A stretch of 64,000 nt of DNA from positions 496,001 through 560,000 of the forward strand of contig CM114273.1 in NCBI GenBank assembly GCA_050084515.1, written 5' to 3'. Positions 1-10,440 of the stretch are shown piece by piece (positions within the stretch are counted from its first letter, which is position 1; each line of letters starts with the position of its first letter). The DNA is from Blasia pusilla. Taxonomy: Eukaryota > Marchantiophyta > Marchantiopsida > Blasiales. The notes beneath the pieces were generated by a model. The model ran no database searches, was not told the DNA's origin, and was given only the letters and a program-made list of their open reading frames with translations. Position numbers and translations under genes: made by a program.

Positions 1-1380
1 TCAAAGATTGGCAGATGAGCACGTGCAGACCGCATGGAGCGAGGCATTTGCACCAAAGCGTGACGGGTCTGAGGAACCCGAGGTAGCAGGGAGTGCTACG
101 CTGACACCCTTGGATACCACACCCATTGTGTGGTGTATCCCGAAGGAGGGTATTCGAGTGTTAGATCTCTTTGGAGGGATAAGCACCGGGTTAGATGTTG
201 TTTTGCAGGCAAGAGTGCGAGTAGAGCAGTACCTTTATGTGGAGAGTGATGATGTTGCTAGGCGCGTCTCACTACGACATGTGGCGCAGTTACGCCTACA
301 TTTTCCCGACTTATTGTCTGCGTCCGCAATATAGGGGTACCAGAGTTCCCTACCGAGGGATATGTCATTTTTGGGGCGCATGACTTAGAGCGGGTAGGGA
401 CCATTGATTTGGTCATTTCCGGTTGGCCATGTCAGGGCAAATCGAGTGGTGGACGAGGCAGCGGGTTGGCTAACACTCGGTCCATGTTGTTTTGGGAGAT
501 GTTGAGGGTCTTATGGCAGTTGCAAGAGCACCAGTCTCGTTCTCCAGCCTATATTTTGGAGAATGTGCCGATCTTAGGAGACTCTAGGTCACGGGTGGTG
601 ACGAGTGCTCATCAAGTGCGTGCCTGGATCGGCCCAACAATGTTCTTGGATGCGGCGAGTGTAGGTTCTAGAGCCCATCGCCCGCGTCTATGGTGGACCA
701 ACTTGGTGCCCCATGCGGTGTTATGAAGGGCGTATGCAAGAGTGGAGCGCCCCTCCCATTTGTTAGTGGATTCCATTCTGGATCTAGGTCGTCGATCACA
801 AGCAATGAGGCACGATGATCGACCACAGTTGACTGTGGTCAACAAGGTAGGCAGGCCGCGGGCAGCCTTGCCCACGTTTGTGAGTTTTCCCGCTTCCTAT
901 GCATACAAGGAGGCCGATCCTGGCTTGGTTTGGGATGACCAGGTACAGCGGTTGGTGGAGCCCAACGCCGACGAGAGAGAGCAAGCAATGGGATTTCCCA
1001 CAGGAGTGACGGTAGTACCGTTAGTGTCAGAGGCATCACGACGCCATGTCTTGGGTCAGGCGATGGACTTGAACGGCTTGACATGGATCCTCAACTTGGG
1101 AGTGGTTGAGCAGCGTTGTATGAGATCGCGACAGATCACATCGGTTGCGTTGGTGAGCCCTATGCCTATCGAGACGGTGGAGGCAGAGGTTAGGGGCAAG
1201 ACCCGAGGAGATCTACGCACCAGGGGAGATCGGGAGAGACACCCTTGGACTTCTTGGGATGTTTTGCGGGTACGCCAAGAGATGATAGCCATAGTATGGA
1301 GCGTGCTTTCGGGCACTGCACGTGATGGAGATCAGAGTTTGCAGTTGGCTGCAGGAGAGCGGCCGAGTATTGTTGTTTGA
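1..1380 (+). pseudogene. Linker end and DNMT3-like C5 DNA methyltransferase (copy A)
   Basis: This region encodes a cytosine-5 DNA methyltransferase domain, which would transfer methyl groups from SAM to cytosine in DNA. The motifs appear in canonical order. Motif I is VLDLFGGIxxG at 158-190. Motif IV has the catalytic Pro-Cys-Gln at 427-435. Motif VI (ENV) is at 559-567. A motif VIII-like SRAHRPRLWW follows near 660-700, then a motif IX/X region with EREQAMGFP and SRRHVLGQ near 970-1,070. The order I-IV-VI-VIII-X and the VIII/X wording resemble DNMT3 and not the rearranged plant DRM enzymes. The reading frame is open from 8 to 334, shifts near 376, then runs 409-1,380 with one TGA at 724. 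The first 140 bases are the end of the linker domain seen in copy C. The catalytic Cys is kept, but the copy is broken. Confidence 0.88.
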
Positions 1381-1437
1381 GACGGGGTTGCACCATAGCA
1401 ACCACCGATACCCGCGCCGGAGAGTCCTACTGTAGTC

Positions 1438-2378
1438 ACGATAGAGACTTGGGAGCCAGATATGGGCCCTAAGTTGACACGAGGAGAGCGGCGCCGAATA
1501 CATCAATTCCTCAGGAGTTATAGGAGTTGCTTTGCGTTTAGCATGGAGGATTTGGGTACGCTGAAGGGACCGGGGATCCGCATTGAGTTGTCGAGTGATA
1601 CGCCGATCTTTCGACGACCCTACACGTACAGTGATATGGAGAGGGCTATGATTCATATGTAGCAGCCAAGACTTGGTCGGAGCAAGATTAATGGAGATGT
1701 CGTATGGGGAGTATGCATCTGCCACTATCATGCCCGCCAAGAAGGATGTGCATGGCAACTGGTCGGATAGGCGGATGTGTGGGGATTACCGACCTATCAA
1801 TTGGCAGACAAAGTCCGATAGGTATGCCATGCCCACCCCTAAGGAGATCTTTGATGCGATTGGTCACGCAAAGGTCTTCAGTTCATTGGATTTGCGAGCC
1901 GGATACCATAAGCTGCCTATCAGATTGGAGGACAGGCAGAAGACGGCATTTTGGGGCATCGATCCTCACGGGAAGGATTGTTTGTACCAGTGGCGGTTCT
2001 TACCATTTTGGTCAAAGAACGCCTCGGCTGAGTTTCAGAGGGTCATAGATAGGATCTTGGCTGGTCTAGATTTTGCTAGGTGTTATATTGATGACATCGT
2101 AGTCTTTAGCGCCACGGTTGAGGAGCATGAGTGACCATCCAGAGGATGTGTTTCGACGATTGCAATTACATGGGCTGAAGCTACATCTAGGCAAGTGCAA
2201 GTTCTTCTACGACCAGATTGAGTATCTGGGTCATACGATATACCTAGGGGGCCTTGGTGTGCAGCACACAAAGGTAGAGGCTATTTCACGCATTCCACGC
2301 CCTACAAACGTGAGTCGAGTTTGTGCATTCATGGGATTGGCAAACTTCTACCGACGGTACATCAAGGATTTTAGTTAG
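1438..2378 (+). pseudogene. Reverse transcriptase (copy A)
   Basis: This is a Ty3/gypsy reverse transcriptase. Visible landmarks are FSSLDLRAGYH, KTAFWGIDPHG and the catalytic YIDD box at 2,084-2,095, followed by the LGH and RVCAFMGLANFYRRYI segments typical of the gypsy RT connection. A TAG at 1,660-1,662 interrupts the N-terminal part, and the frame shifts after 2,134. From about 1,536 to 2,478 the DNA is almost identical to copy B (8,994-9,936), including the TAG, although the flanks differ by about 10%. Confidence 0.92.
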
Positions 2379-2987
2379 ATTGCGAAGCCGCTAACCTTGC
2401 TGACCAAGGCGGATCACGAGTGGCAGTGGGGGGATGAGCAGGAGCGAGCATTTCAATTGCTCAAGGATAGATTGACGTCCACGGCCATCTTGAGGAGACC
2501 GATCACTTTCTACTTGCACATAGATTGGAGCATGTTGGGGCTTGGAGCGGTGCTCACCCAGCATGATGATGAGGGTAGAGAGTTCGTGGTGGCTTACGCT
2601 AGCCGCTCAAACAACGTTGTAGAGGCAAAATACAACTTGTATGAGGGTGAGTGCTTGGCTGCGGTGTGGGCTGTCGCGCATTTCAGGTGTTACTTATTCG
2701 ACAATCCCCTTACCATCATCACTGATCATCAACCACTGAAGTGGTTGATGGAGTCCGACAAGCTTACAAGGAAGCTTGCGAGATGGGCTCTGTTGTTGCA
2801 AGAGTATGATTTTCAAGTGGTACATAGACCTAGGACGCTCAACCAGGATGTATATGGGTTGAGTCGTAACCCATGCCCGAGTCAGCGAGATGCGACTGGA
2901 GCTCGATGGCATGGAGAGAGTGATGAGGAGTCGGTGCTAGGATGGCACGCGTTAGCCTATTTAGGCATGTTGGCTATGGAGAGCTAG
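2379..2987 (+). pseudogene. RNase H (copy A)
   Basis: This is the RNase H domain of the gypsy polyprotein, which would degrade the RNA strand of the RNA:DNA hybrid during reverse transcription. Landmarks are HIDWSMLGLGAVLTQ, YNLYEGECLAAVWAV, ITDHQPLKWLM and the tail NQDVYGLSRNP. The frame is open from 2,397 to 2,987 and ends at a TAG. The normal spacer and the HHCC zinc region that should follow are deleted at about 2,995. Confidence 0.9.
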
Positions 2988-3900
2988 AGTGTGGAGGTTC
3001 AACAATTTGTTGCCAGGTGCATGGTGTGTGATCAGGTTGGAGCATCGTTCAATGCTCTGATTCCACAGTTGCATCCATTACCAATCATGGGCTTAGGGTA
3101 TAGATGGAGTTTGGATTTTGCAGGACCTTTGCCTTTGACAGAGCGTCACAGTTGAGTGTTGAGTCATTATGGTGCACCGTCTGAGGTGTTGATAGACCAG
3201 GGTATCGAGTTTCGCGGTGAGTTCCAGGCCTTGTGTGATCAGGCGCTAATCGACCACCGCACGACTTCGCGAGATCATCCCGAGGCGGATGGATTAGCAG
3301 AGAGAGTTGTGCATACGGCGAAGAGGGATTTACGAAAGTATGGCTTGCAGAGAGGTCACCTAGGAGATTGGGACCTCCAATTGCCATGGTTGGCGATGGG
3401 ATACAGATTCAGTAGGCAGACATCCTTAGTGTCTTTTTCACCGTACTTGCTACTTTATGGCCGAGAGCCAGATTTTCCTGCGGCCATTCGTCGAGATGCT
3501 GTGAGGTGTTGGACCTTGATGACCCAGATGTATGGGTCCGAGCATGTTCTCAGAGGACTGAGTTGTTTTGGAGAGTGATGCCCATGACGTTCGAGAACTT
3601 GGCGATTGCGCAGCATCGAGATACGTTGAGGTATGCGACTATTCGGGGTGGTGGTTATCGACCAACTATCCGGAGGTTTCATCAGGGAGATTATGTCTAC
3701 TTACAGCAGATGGCATCGACAACGTTGGATGTGACTGCAGGGCGCACTATCCTGAGATTGTGTGACATTTGCCATCCGGTGTTCTCTTACTAGAGGGACG
3801 CGATGGTATGGTATGGAAGGACCATATGCGTAATTATGCGCCATGTCACCTTCCTAACATTGATGGTACAATAAATCCGAGCTTAGTAGTAGTTCCTAGA
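2988..3900 (+). pseudogene. Integrase with C-terminal extension (copy A, internally deleted)
   Basis: This is the integrase core of a Ty3/gypsy element. The CMVC half of the zinc site and WSLDFAGPLP (first catalytic Asp) are near 3,020-3,130. The second Asp lies in LIDQGIEF near 3,190 and the Glu in ADGLAERVV near 3,290. About 110 bp between the first and second catalytic Asp are missing. The C-terminal part carries FHQGDYVYLQQ and GRDGMVWKDHMRN, a conserved block shared by all copies. The frame is shifted near 3,140, 3,500 and 3,770. Confidence 0.88.
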
Positions 3901-4050
3901 GGCTTGCGTTGTATGTTGTGTGGTTCTGCCCGTGGTGCGACCATGATGCTAGTCTATGATGGATGTTCGAGAGGTTGGCATATGGCATGTCTGACGCCAC
4001 CTCTTACTAGGGTTCCTCGGGGACGATGGATGTGTCCCAGATGTACATAG
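3901..4050 (+). pseudogene. PHD zinc finger at integrase C-terminus (copy A)
   Basis: This 50-codon segment has the PHD-finger layout: CMLC, then DGC, WHMAC, PPL, and WMCPRC before the TAG at 4,048. PHD fingers normally bind histone H3 tails. The third zinc ligand is Tyr here (LVYDGC) where copy C has Cys, as a TGT-to-TAT change would give. The segment continues the integrase C-terminal frame from 3,769. The finger is probably non-functional in this copy. Confidence 0.85.
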
Positions 4051-4088
4051 AGGAGATACTAGGTAGGTTTCGATTCCAACTTTTTTAT

Positions 4089-4202
4089 TGGAGATATTTT
4101 GGTACTTCTCGCCTCTATGTATGGATGCCATGAGTAAGCATAGGATCGTGTGTGTTTGATGACAGCGATGTATGTTGTGTAGCGATGTGTATGCACACGA
4201 CA
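4089..4202 (+). repeat. Terminal-repeat unit X between copies A and B
   Basis: This 114-bp unit begins TGGAGATATTTTGG and ends CACACGACA, so it has TG...CA ends. Other copies lie at 11,939, 12,565, 45,071 and 45,700. In copies B and C the first X directly follows a polypurine tract, which is where a 3' LTR starts. Here it separates the 3' end of A from the leader of B, so it is probably what is left of an LTR. Confidence 0.75.
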
Positions 4203-4868
4203 AACTGTTCGGTGCCTCTAGTGCCACACCGTACCGTTGAACCCGCACCGCACATTGAGGATATTTGAGCATCGTTAGTGCTAGAGGAGTACGACTTGCT
4301 GCTTGGATCTATAGTGGAGGAGTTGTCTTCACGATCGAGTTGGGGTCGAGGTTTTTCAGTTGCTGAGGCGCGACATCGACACTTGTTGTCAAGTTACCCA
4401 TTTTGGTCTTTTGCCCTGTACGTGTTAGGGATTTCCGGGTATTGGGCAGTTATTTGGGATATTGGGTTTCGTGCTGATGTTGAGAGCATCATTGATGTAT
4501 GGATTAGGGGACGTAGAGTTGAGGGTGTGTCCTGTTGATGAGATGATAGGACAGTAGATGATTTGCCACACCACGCTGTTTGTTGCCGCACAGCACACGT
4601 CTCAGTGAGAGAGTGTAGATTGAGTGCCACACGTTAGATTGAGTGATTGAGTGATTACTCGCGAGATTGAGAGTGATCGTGTGAAGGCGCACGAGGGTCA
4701 TCACGGCGGCCTTTCGGGACTTTGAGAGGCGAGGTGATGGAACTCAGAGTAGCTCTAGAGGGTATATCCGGAGTGGTGCAAGGTTTCGAGAATCTCCACA
4801 TTAGGGACCAACTCGATCTCCTTCTGTCTCATGTTCAGACGAGGGGGAGAGTGTAGAGGAGTGTGTTA
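4203..4868 (+). other. Leader (5' untranslated region) of copy B
   Basis: This region has no intact reading frame. It aligns with 35,610-36,250 in copy C, including the shared stretch GAGGAGTACGACTTG and the GAGGGGGAG segment just before gag. About 1.1 kb present in copy C upstream of this (34,534-35,610) is missing here, so X is joined directly to the middle of the leader. I see no convincing tRNA primer-binding site. Confidence 0.6.
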
Positions 4869-5240
4869 CAGGCTAGGATGGCAGTCCGGTGATGGACGAA
4901 TTTATTTATTACCTGTTCGATTCATAGATGCAGTGATCGAGCGACGGCAAGGAGAGATGGCGACCTTAGCAGCATTTAGCAGCGCCATCACTTGGCCTAG
5001 TGATTTGATTGAGGGACACATCCATGCAGAGGATACTCCCATTCTTGAAATTTCTATGGAGAGGAGTGTCATGGTAGCCGCATCAGTCCGTGGAGGAGAG
5101 GTGCCGTTTGGGGCTCGACTGAGGAGCTTCGACGCTTAGCCACTGAGCATGTGCAGACCGTGTGGAGCGAGACGTTTGCACCCGAGCGTGACGGGGCACA
5201 GGAACCCGAGGTAGCTGAGAGTGCTATGATGACGCCCTAT
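4869..5240 (+). pseudogene. Displaced linker domain inside gag (copy B)
   Basis: This segment encodes the linker that sits between protease and methyltransferase in copy C (39,115-39,442 plus 40,442-40,500). Shared words include GEMATLAAFSSAI, WPSDLIEGHIHAEDTP and MVAASVRGGEVPFG. Here it interrupts the start of gag. The gag text breaks at GTGTGTTA (4,868) and resumes at about 5,241 with ACATTGAATGGTCC. The linker has no recognisable fold or function. Confidence 0.8.
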
Positions 5241-6780
5241 GTAATTCGTAACACACATTGAATGGTCCTACTAGTTGAGCGTACAAGATGGACGACCGGG
5301 GTAGAGGACGGCATAGGTTTTTAGGTGCTACAAGCACTATAGAGTTACACGCCTTTATTGTCGAGTTTAGGAGTTGGTGTGACTCACAGCGGGCTACAAA
5401 CTCCTGAGAGTTCAAACCGTTTATAGCATGGAACGGTATGTTCCAGCATTTAGAGGAGGCACCCATGGACGATTATCATGAGTTCTCGCAAAGATGTGCC
5501 CATGAGATTGAGGCTTGGAGACTCCACTATGACCCACACTATGTGTCATGGACTGAGATGTTTCCAGATGAGGAGGAGGAATCAAGAGAGGGTTCCTCCA
5601 CCAGTGATGTTGTAGGAGGAGTGCATGACTCGCACAGGAGACATTGCATCGTCTAGTCGAGTTCGTCCTAGGTTCAACCCCGTGGTTGAGTTCTTCGCTG
5701 AGTTGAGGGCGAGCTACCATGGGGTACAGACGGAGAAGTTGCAGAGCATCCACGACTTCCAGAGGTGCTTGTATGAGAGTTTTCATGAGGCCTACATCCG
5801 CTTGCTCTGGTTGATTAATGTCACTCAGGGGATGACATAGGCTCAGGCTATCCACTCATGGTACGCGATGTTGGACCGGACCCTACGGACACGTGTGCGG
5901 GAGGGGTCGCTTCTTATGAACACCTCCCCTACGTTGAGAGATGTTTTTAGGACAGTCGAGAACATTGAGCGCAACATGACGGAGGAGACCGTAGCCACAA
6001 TTGGTTCTGGGAAAGAGCAGTCACGATTGTCTGCACCACCAATGCAACAATATGGATTCTGAGATAGGTTTGTGGCACCATGAGCTTGGGGAGGATACCG
6101 GAAGGATGTGCTAGAGAGACATATGCCTTCATATGCGGCTCAGTAGTAGCCTCCAATGATTACTTGTTGGTCATATGGTGGAGCCCATCATCAGCATGAT
6201 TGCACTCGTTAAGGTCATGGACGCGTGCCTGAGCATGGAGGAGGAGATGGTGCTACACCAGAAGGTTATCATTGTGACTATTGTCAGAGGTACGGTCACA
6301 CACCCGCTAGGTGTTTTAGCTTGCATCTTAAGTTACGTCCGGATCGAGGGCTAGAGAGGGCACCAGAGCGAGTTGCCCATCCAAGTGGCCCTAGAGGACG
6401 TGCACCAAGTGGTCCCGTTGGGGGACAAGGAGTTGGATTCATCCAAGGGGGTGGTGGAGTTTCCCATGGAGGAGGTAGAGTCCCACCACCTAGACGCATT
6501 GAGGGAGACGTCAGGCGTGAGTTTGGGATGGTTGCTCAAATACAACGACTACAACATCAGATTTCCGCTATGGCATTGAGGTTACTTGATGCCGGATCCG
6601 TCATCAACGTCTTATGGAGCAACCAGATATATGGAGGATCTTGGTTGGATAAGCGGGGTTGCCCAGATGGAGGCCACCGCAATTGTTACGCGTGGAGCAG
6701 CCATAGAATTGGATCCACAAAGAGGGAAAGCCAGGAAACAGACCACGCTTCCTCAGTCTTTCACGATGTCAGAGGCTATG
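5241..6780 (+). pseudogene. Gag with zinc knuckle (copy B)
   Basis: This is the retrotransposon capsid and nucleocapsid protein. The capsid-like part has FKPFIAWNGMFQHLEEAP and DDYHEFSQRCAHEIEAWR near 5,410-5,520, then YHGVQTEKLQSIHDFQR and TLRDVFRTVENIERNM up to about 5,980. The nucleocapsid part has a CX2CX4HX4C knuckle (CDYCQRYGHTPARC) at about 6,270-6,310, followed by a Gly/Arg-rich stretch and a short coiled-coil-like IQRLQHQISAMALRL. The sequence is split by at least five stops or shifts. Confidence 0.85.
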
Positions 6781-7582
6781 AGGACCCCATCGATGGGTCC
6801 TGATCAGAGTTCCAATAGAGTTGGTGATGTTATTGGTGTGCAGGCACGGAGGGCGATGGGAGAAGCGAGTTAGACGACTCCTATTGCTGATGCTCAAGAG
6901 GATCATGTGTCGAGCACGTTATTGGGGGCAGCCACTGTTGTCTAATGTGCTCCTTTATTTTCTGCTACTGATGTTATGACGTTGGGAGGTACGCCCGCTG
7001 AGGTTTTTTGACTGGCCGCTACGCTATGTGAGCATGGAGTTGGAGTTATTGCATCACGTTCAGAGGTGATTGCAGAGGAGGTGATGGATCTCCCCTTAGA
7101 GCGGATGCTCGGGATGTCCACGTCAAATTCATGGCAGGCTACGGTTGCTAGGATGGCGGAGATGCCCGCTAGACCCGCGATAGAGCGTGCTATGGCTTCT
7201 CTTGGTGTTGTGTTGCTGGATAACCGGGGAGAGGTCTTCTCGTTGATGAGTCGAGGAGGAAGAGCTTTTAGTCCGCAGCACCTCTTGTTGGATTCAGGAG
7301 CATAACCCTTGATGTTGGGGAAAGCGGTTTAGGGACAGAGGATTGGGCTTGACGAGAGCCGATGTGGAGCGTTTTCCATTCTGGATACAGACATCCTTGG
7401 GTGGAGCAAGTATCACACAGTATATCACCCGACATGAGGTCGTGATGAGGATTCTTGCGGGACATCCTATAGATGAGTCTGCGGTGCGATCCAAGGCGAT
7501 AGTGATTGATGCAGAGTCCTACGACGTCTTGGTTGGTGGAGCAGTGTTGTACCCGATGGGGTTTTCCCTGGATTACTGGGAG
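6781..7582 (+). pseudogene. Aspartic protease (copy B)
   Basis: This is a retropepsin-like protease that would process the polyprotein. The active-site text LLLDSGA is at about 7,285-7,302. It is followed by a TAA and by a shift near 7,340. The downstream part (RADVERFPFWIQTSLG, ITQYITRHEVVMRIL, DVLVGGAVLYPMGFSLDYW) is open from 7,343 and continues without a stop into the methyltransferase. That continuity is direct evidence that protease and methyltransferase belong to one polyprotein. The upstream part (about 7,030-7,260) is an ERAMASLGVVLLDNRGEVF segment conserved in copy C. Confidence 0.82.
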
Positions 7583-8600
7583 CCTATTGTGTGGCGCATC
7601 CCAAAGGGGGGTATTCGCGTGCTAGATCTCTTTGGAGGGATCAACAATGGTTTAGCTATTGTTTTGCAAGCAAGGGTGCGCGTGCCACATTACCTATACG
7701 TGAAGATTGATCATGTTGCGAGGCGCGCTTCACTTCACCATGTGGCGCAGTTACACCTCCGTTTTCCCGACTTGTTGTCTGCTTCCACTGTCCAGGAATA
7801 CCAGAGTTCTCTACTGAAGGACATTTCATTGTTGGGGACGTTGGACTTGGAGCGTGTAGGGGCCATAGATTTGGTCATTACTGGTTGGCCGTGTTAGGGC
7901 CAATCGAGTGTTGGACAAGGTAGCGGGTTAGCTGACATTGGGTCCATGTTGTTTTGGGAGATGATGCGGATCTTGCAAGATTTATAGGACCATCAGTCCC
8001 ATTCTCTAGCATACATTCTGGAGAATGAGCCAATTTTGGGCGATTCAAGGTCCCGTGTGGTGACGAGAGTACTTAGGTGCGCACATGGATCAGCCCAGCA
8101 GTGTTGTTGGATGCGGCGAGTGTAGGTTCACGAGCACATCGTCCGCGTCTTTGGTGGACCAACTTGGTGCCACATGAGGTTTTGCAGAGGGCGTATACGA
8201 GAGTGGAGCGCCCCTCCGATTTGTTGGTGGATTCTATTCTGCATCCATGTCGTCGATCATAGGCAGTCAGGCACGATGATCAACCGTCGTTGATTGTGGT
8301 CAATAGGATTGGCATGCTAGGAGCAGCCTTTCCCGCATTTATGAGTTTTCTCGCTTCCTATGCATTCAAGGAGGCTAGATCCGGCTTGGTTTGGGATGAC
8401 CATGTACAGAGGTTGGTGGAGCTCAACGCCAATGAGCACGAGCGAGCGATGGGATTTCCCGCAAGATTGACGGCAGTACCATCACTACTAGAGGCATCAC
8501 GACGTCATGTCTTGGGTCAGGTGATGGACCTGAATTGCTTGACATGGATTTTCAGTTTAGGAGTAGCTGAGAAGCGTCGTTTACGGATGCGATAGATCAC
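7583..8600 (+). pseudogene. DNMT3-like C5 DNA methyltransferase (copy B)
   Basis: This is the same methyltransferase domain as in copy A. Motif I (VLDLFGGINNGL) starts at 7,619. The catalytic motif reads Pro-Cys-stop: CCG TGT TAG at 7,889-7,897, so the Gln codon has become TAG and the protein ends just after the catalytic Cys. Downstream text continues with ENEPILGD, SRAHRPRLWWTN (about 8,130-8,165) and ERAMGFP, SRRHVLGQ (about 8,440-8,520). The frame from 7,343 fuses protease directly to motif I because the linker present in copy C is missing here. Confidence 0.88.
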
Positions 8601-8895
8601 AACCGTTGCGTTGGTGAGCCCCATGCCTACCAAGATGGTTGAGGCAGTGGCTAGGGGCGAGATCCGAGGAGATCAACACACGAGGGGTGATCAGGAGAGA
8701 CATCCCTGGACTTCTTGGGATGTTTTGCAGGTACGCCAGGAGATGGTAGCCACAATATGGAGAGTGGTTTTGGGTACTACATATGAAGATCCCATTTTTT
8801 AGTTAGTTGCATGGGAGCATTCGAGTTCTGTTGTCCGAGACGGGGTTGCACCATATCAACCACCTACACCCGCGCCAAAGAGTCCTACCATAGTC
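8601..8895 (+). other. Methyltransferase-RT spacer (copy B)
   Basis: This polyprotein spacer is conserved between copies A (1,120-1,437), B and C (41,516-41,826). It keeps the reading word RHPWTSWDVLQVRQEM but shows no recognised domain. It may hold a protease cleavage region; this is inference. Confidence 0.5.
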
Positions 8896-9845
8896 ACCAT
8901 GGAGACTTGGGAGCCAGATATCGGCCCTAAGTTGACAGGAGAAGAGCGGCGCCAAATACATCAGTTCCTCAGGAGTAATAAGAGCTGCTTTGCGTTTAGC
9001 ATGGAGGATTTGGGTACGCTGAAGGGACCGGGGATCCGCATTGAGTTGTCGAGTGATACGCCGATCTTTCGACGACCCTACACGTACAGTGATATGGAGA
9101 GGGCTATGATTCATATGTAGCAGCCAAGACTTGGTCGGAGCAAGATTAATGGAGATGTCGTATGGGGAGTATGCATCTGCCACTATCATGCCCGCCAAGA
9201 AGGATGTGCATGGCAACTGGTCGGATAGGCGGATGTGTGGGGATTACCGACCTATCAATTGGCAGACAAAGTCCGATAGGTATGCCATGCCCACCCCTAA
9301 GGAGATCTTTGATGCGATTGGTCACGCAAAGGTCTTCAGTTCATTGGATTTGCGAGTCGGATACCATAAGCTGCCTATCAGATTGGAGGACATGCAGAAG
9401 ACGGCATTTTGGGGCATCGATCCTCACGGGAAGGATTGTTTGTACCAGTGGCGGTTCTTACCATTTTGGTCAAAGAACACCCCGGCTGAGTTTCAGAGGG
9501 TCATAGATAGGATCTTGGCTGGTCTAGATTTTGCTAGGTGTTATATTGATGACATCGTAGTCTTTAGCGCCACGGTTGAGGAGCATGAGTGACATCCAGA
9601 GGATGTGTTTCGACGATTGCAATTACATGGGCTGAAGCTACATCTAGGCAAGTGCAAGTTCTTCTACGACCAGATTGAGTATCTGGGTCATACGATATAC
9701 CTAGGGGGCCTTGGTGTGCAGCACACAAAGGTAGAGGCTATTTCACGCATTCCACGCCCTACAAATGTGAGTCGAGTTTGTGCATTCATGGGATTGGCAA
9801 ACTTCTACCGACAGTACATCAAGGATTTTAGTTTGATTGCGAAGC
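8896..9845 (+). pseudogene. Reverse transcriptase (copy B)
   Basis: This gypsy reverse transcriptase has the YIDD catalytic box at 9,542-9,553, preceded by FSSLDLRVGYH and KTAFWGIDPHG. It shares the inactivating TAG at 9,118-9,120 with copy A. A single-base difference after GAGCATGAGTGA shifts its frame relative to A. The shared tract of about 940 bp (8,994-9,936) is roughly 99% identical to copy A. Confidence 0.92.
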
Positions 9846-10440
9846 CGCTAACCTTGCTGACCAAGGTGGATCAGGAGTGGCAGTGGGGGGATGAGCAAGA
9901 GAGAGCATTTCAATTGCTCAAGGATAGATTTATGTCTGCGCCCATACTGAGGAGACCGATCAGGGGACGTCCTTTCCAGTTGCATACTGATTGGAGCATG
10001 TTGGGGCTTGGAGCGGTGCTCACCTTGCATGACAATGAGGATAGAGAGTTCATGGTGGCTTATGCCAGGCGCTTGAACAATGCTGCAAAGGCGAAGTAAA
10101 GCTCGTATGAGGGTGAGTGCTTGGCTGTAGTGTGGGCTGTCACACATTTCAGGTGTTATTTATTCGACAATCCCTTTACCATTATTAGTGATCATTAGCC
10201 ACTTAAGTGGTTGATGGAGTCCGAGAAGCTTACAGGGAAGCTTGCGAGGTAGGCTTTGTTGTTGTAGGAGTATGATTTCCAGGTGGTGCATAGACCTGGG
10301 ATGCTCAACCAAGATGCAGATGGTTTGAGCCGTAACCCATGCCCGAGTCAGCGAGATGCGACTGGAACTTGTTGGCATGGTGAGAGTGATGAGGAGTTGG
10401 TGCCAGGATGGCACGCGTCAGCCTATTTGGGCTTGTTGGC
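9846..10440 (+). pseudogene. RNase H (copy B)
   Basis: This RNase H domain has FQLHTDWSMLGLGAVLT near 9,975-10,025, then the YEGECLA and HPLKWLMES-like segments. The sequence is broken by TAA at about 10,097 and by several C-to-T type stops (TAG at about 10,198, 10,249 and 10,266). The tail NQDADGLSRNPCPSQRDAT is kept near 10,310-10,360. Confidence 0.88.

Larger units (their letters stand above)
1..4088 (+). mobile_element. Copy A of DNMT/PHD Ty3-gypsy element (5' truncated by window)
   Basis: This is the 3' part of a Ty3/gypsy-type LTR retrotransposon, read on the plus strand. In order it holds the end of a linker domain, a DNMT3-like methyltransferase, RT, RNase H, integrase and a PHD finger. 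The order RT-RNase H-integrase is that of Ty3/gypsy. Compared with copies B and C it has lost about 390 bp at 2,995 (RNase H to integrase spacer), about 110 bp near 3,150 (integrase core) and about 150 bp after the PHD stop. Several frameshifts and stops show it is dead. It abuts copy B through one short terminal-repeat unit at 4,089. Confidence 0.9.

Noticed and set aside
1213-1758. Minus-strand frame of 181 codons, repeated at 8,803-9,216
   Set aside because: It is the reverse of the methyltransferase-RT spacer and RT start; the plus-strand RT motifs are unambiguous.
4278-4538. Leader frames in copies B and C with a hydrophobic stretch, as a possible small membrane protein
   Set aside because: The frames are not conserved between B (4,278-4,538) and C (35,736-35,930) although the DNA is, so it is probably untranslated leader.
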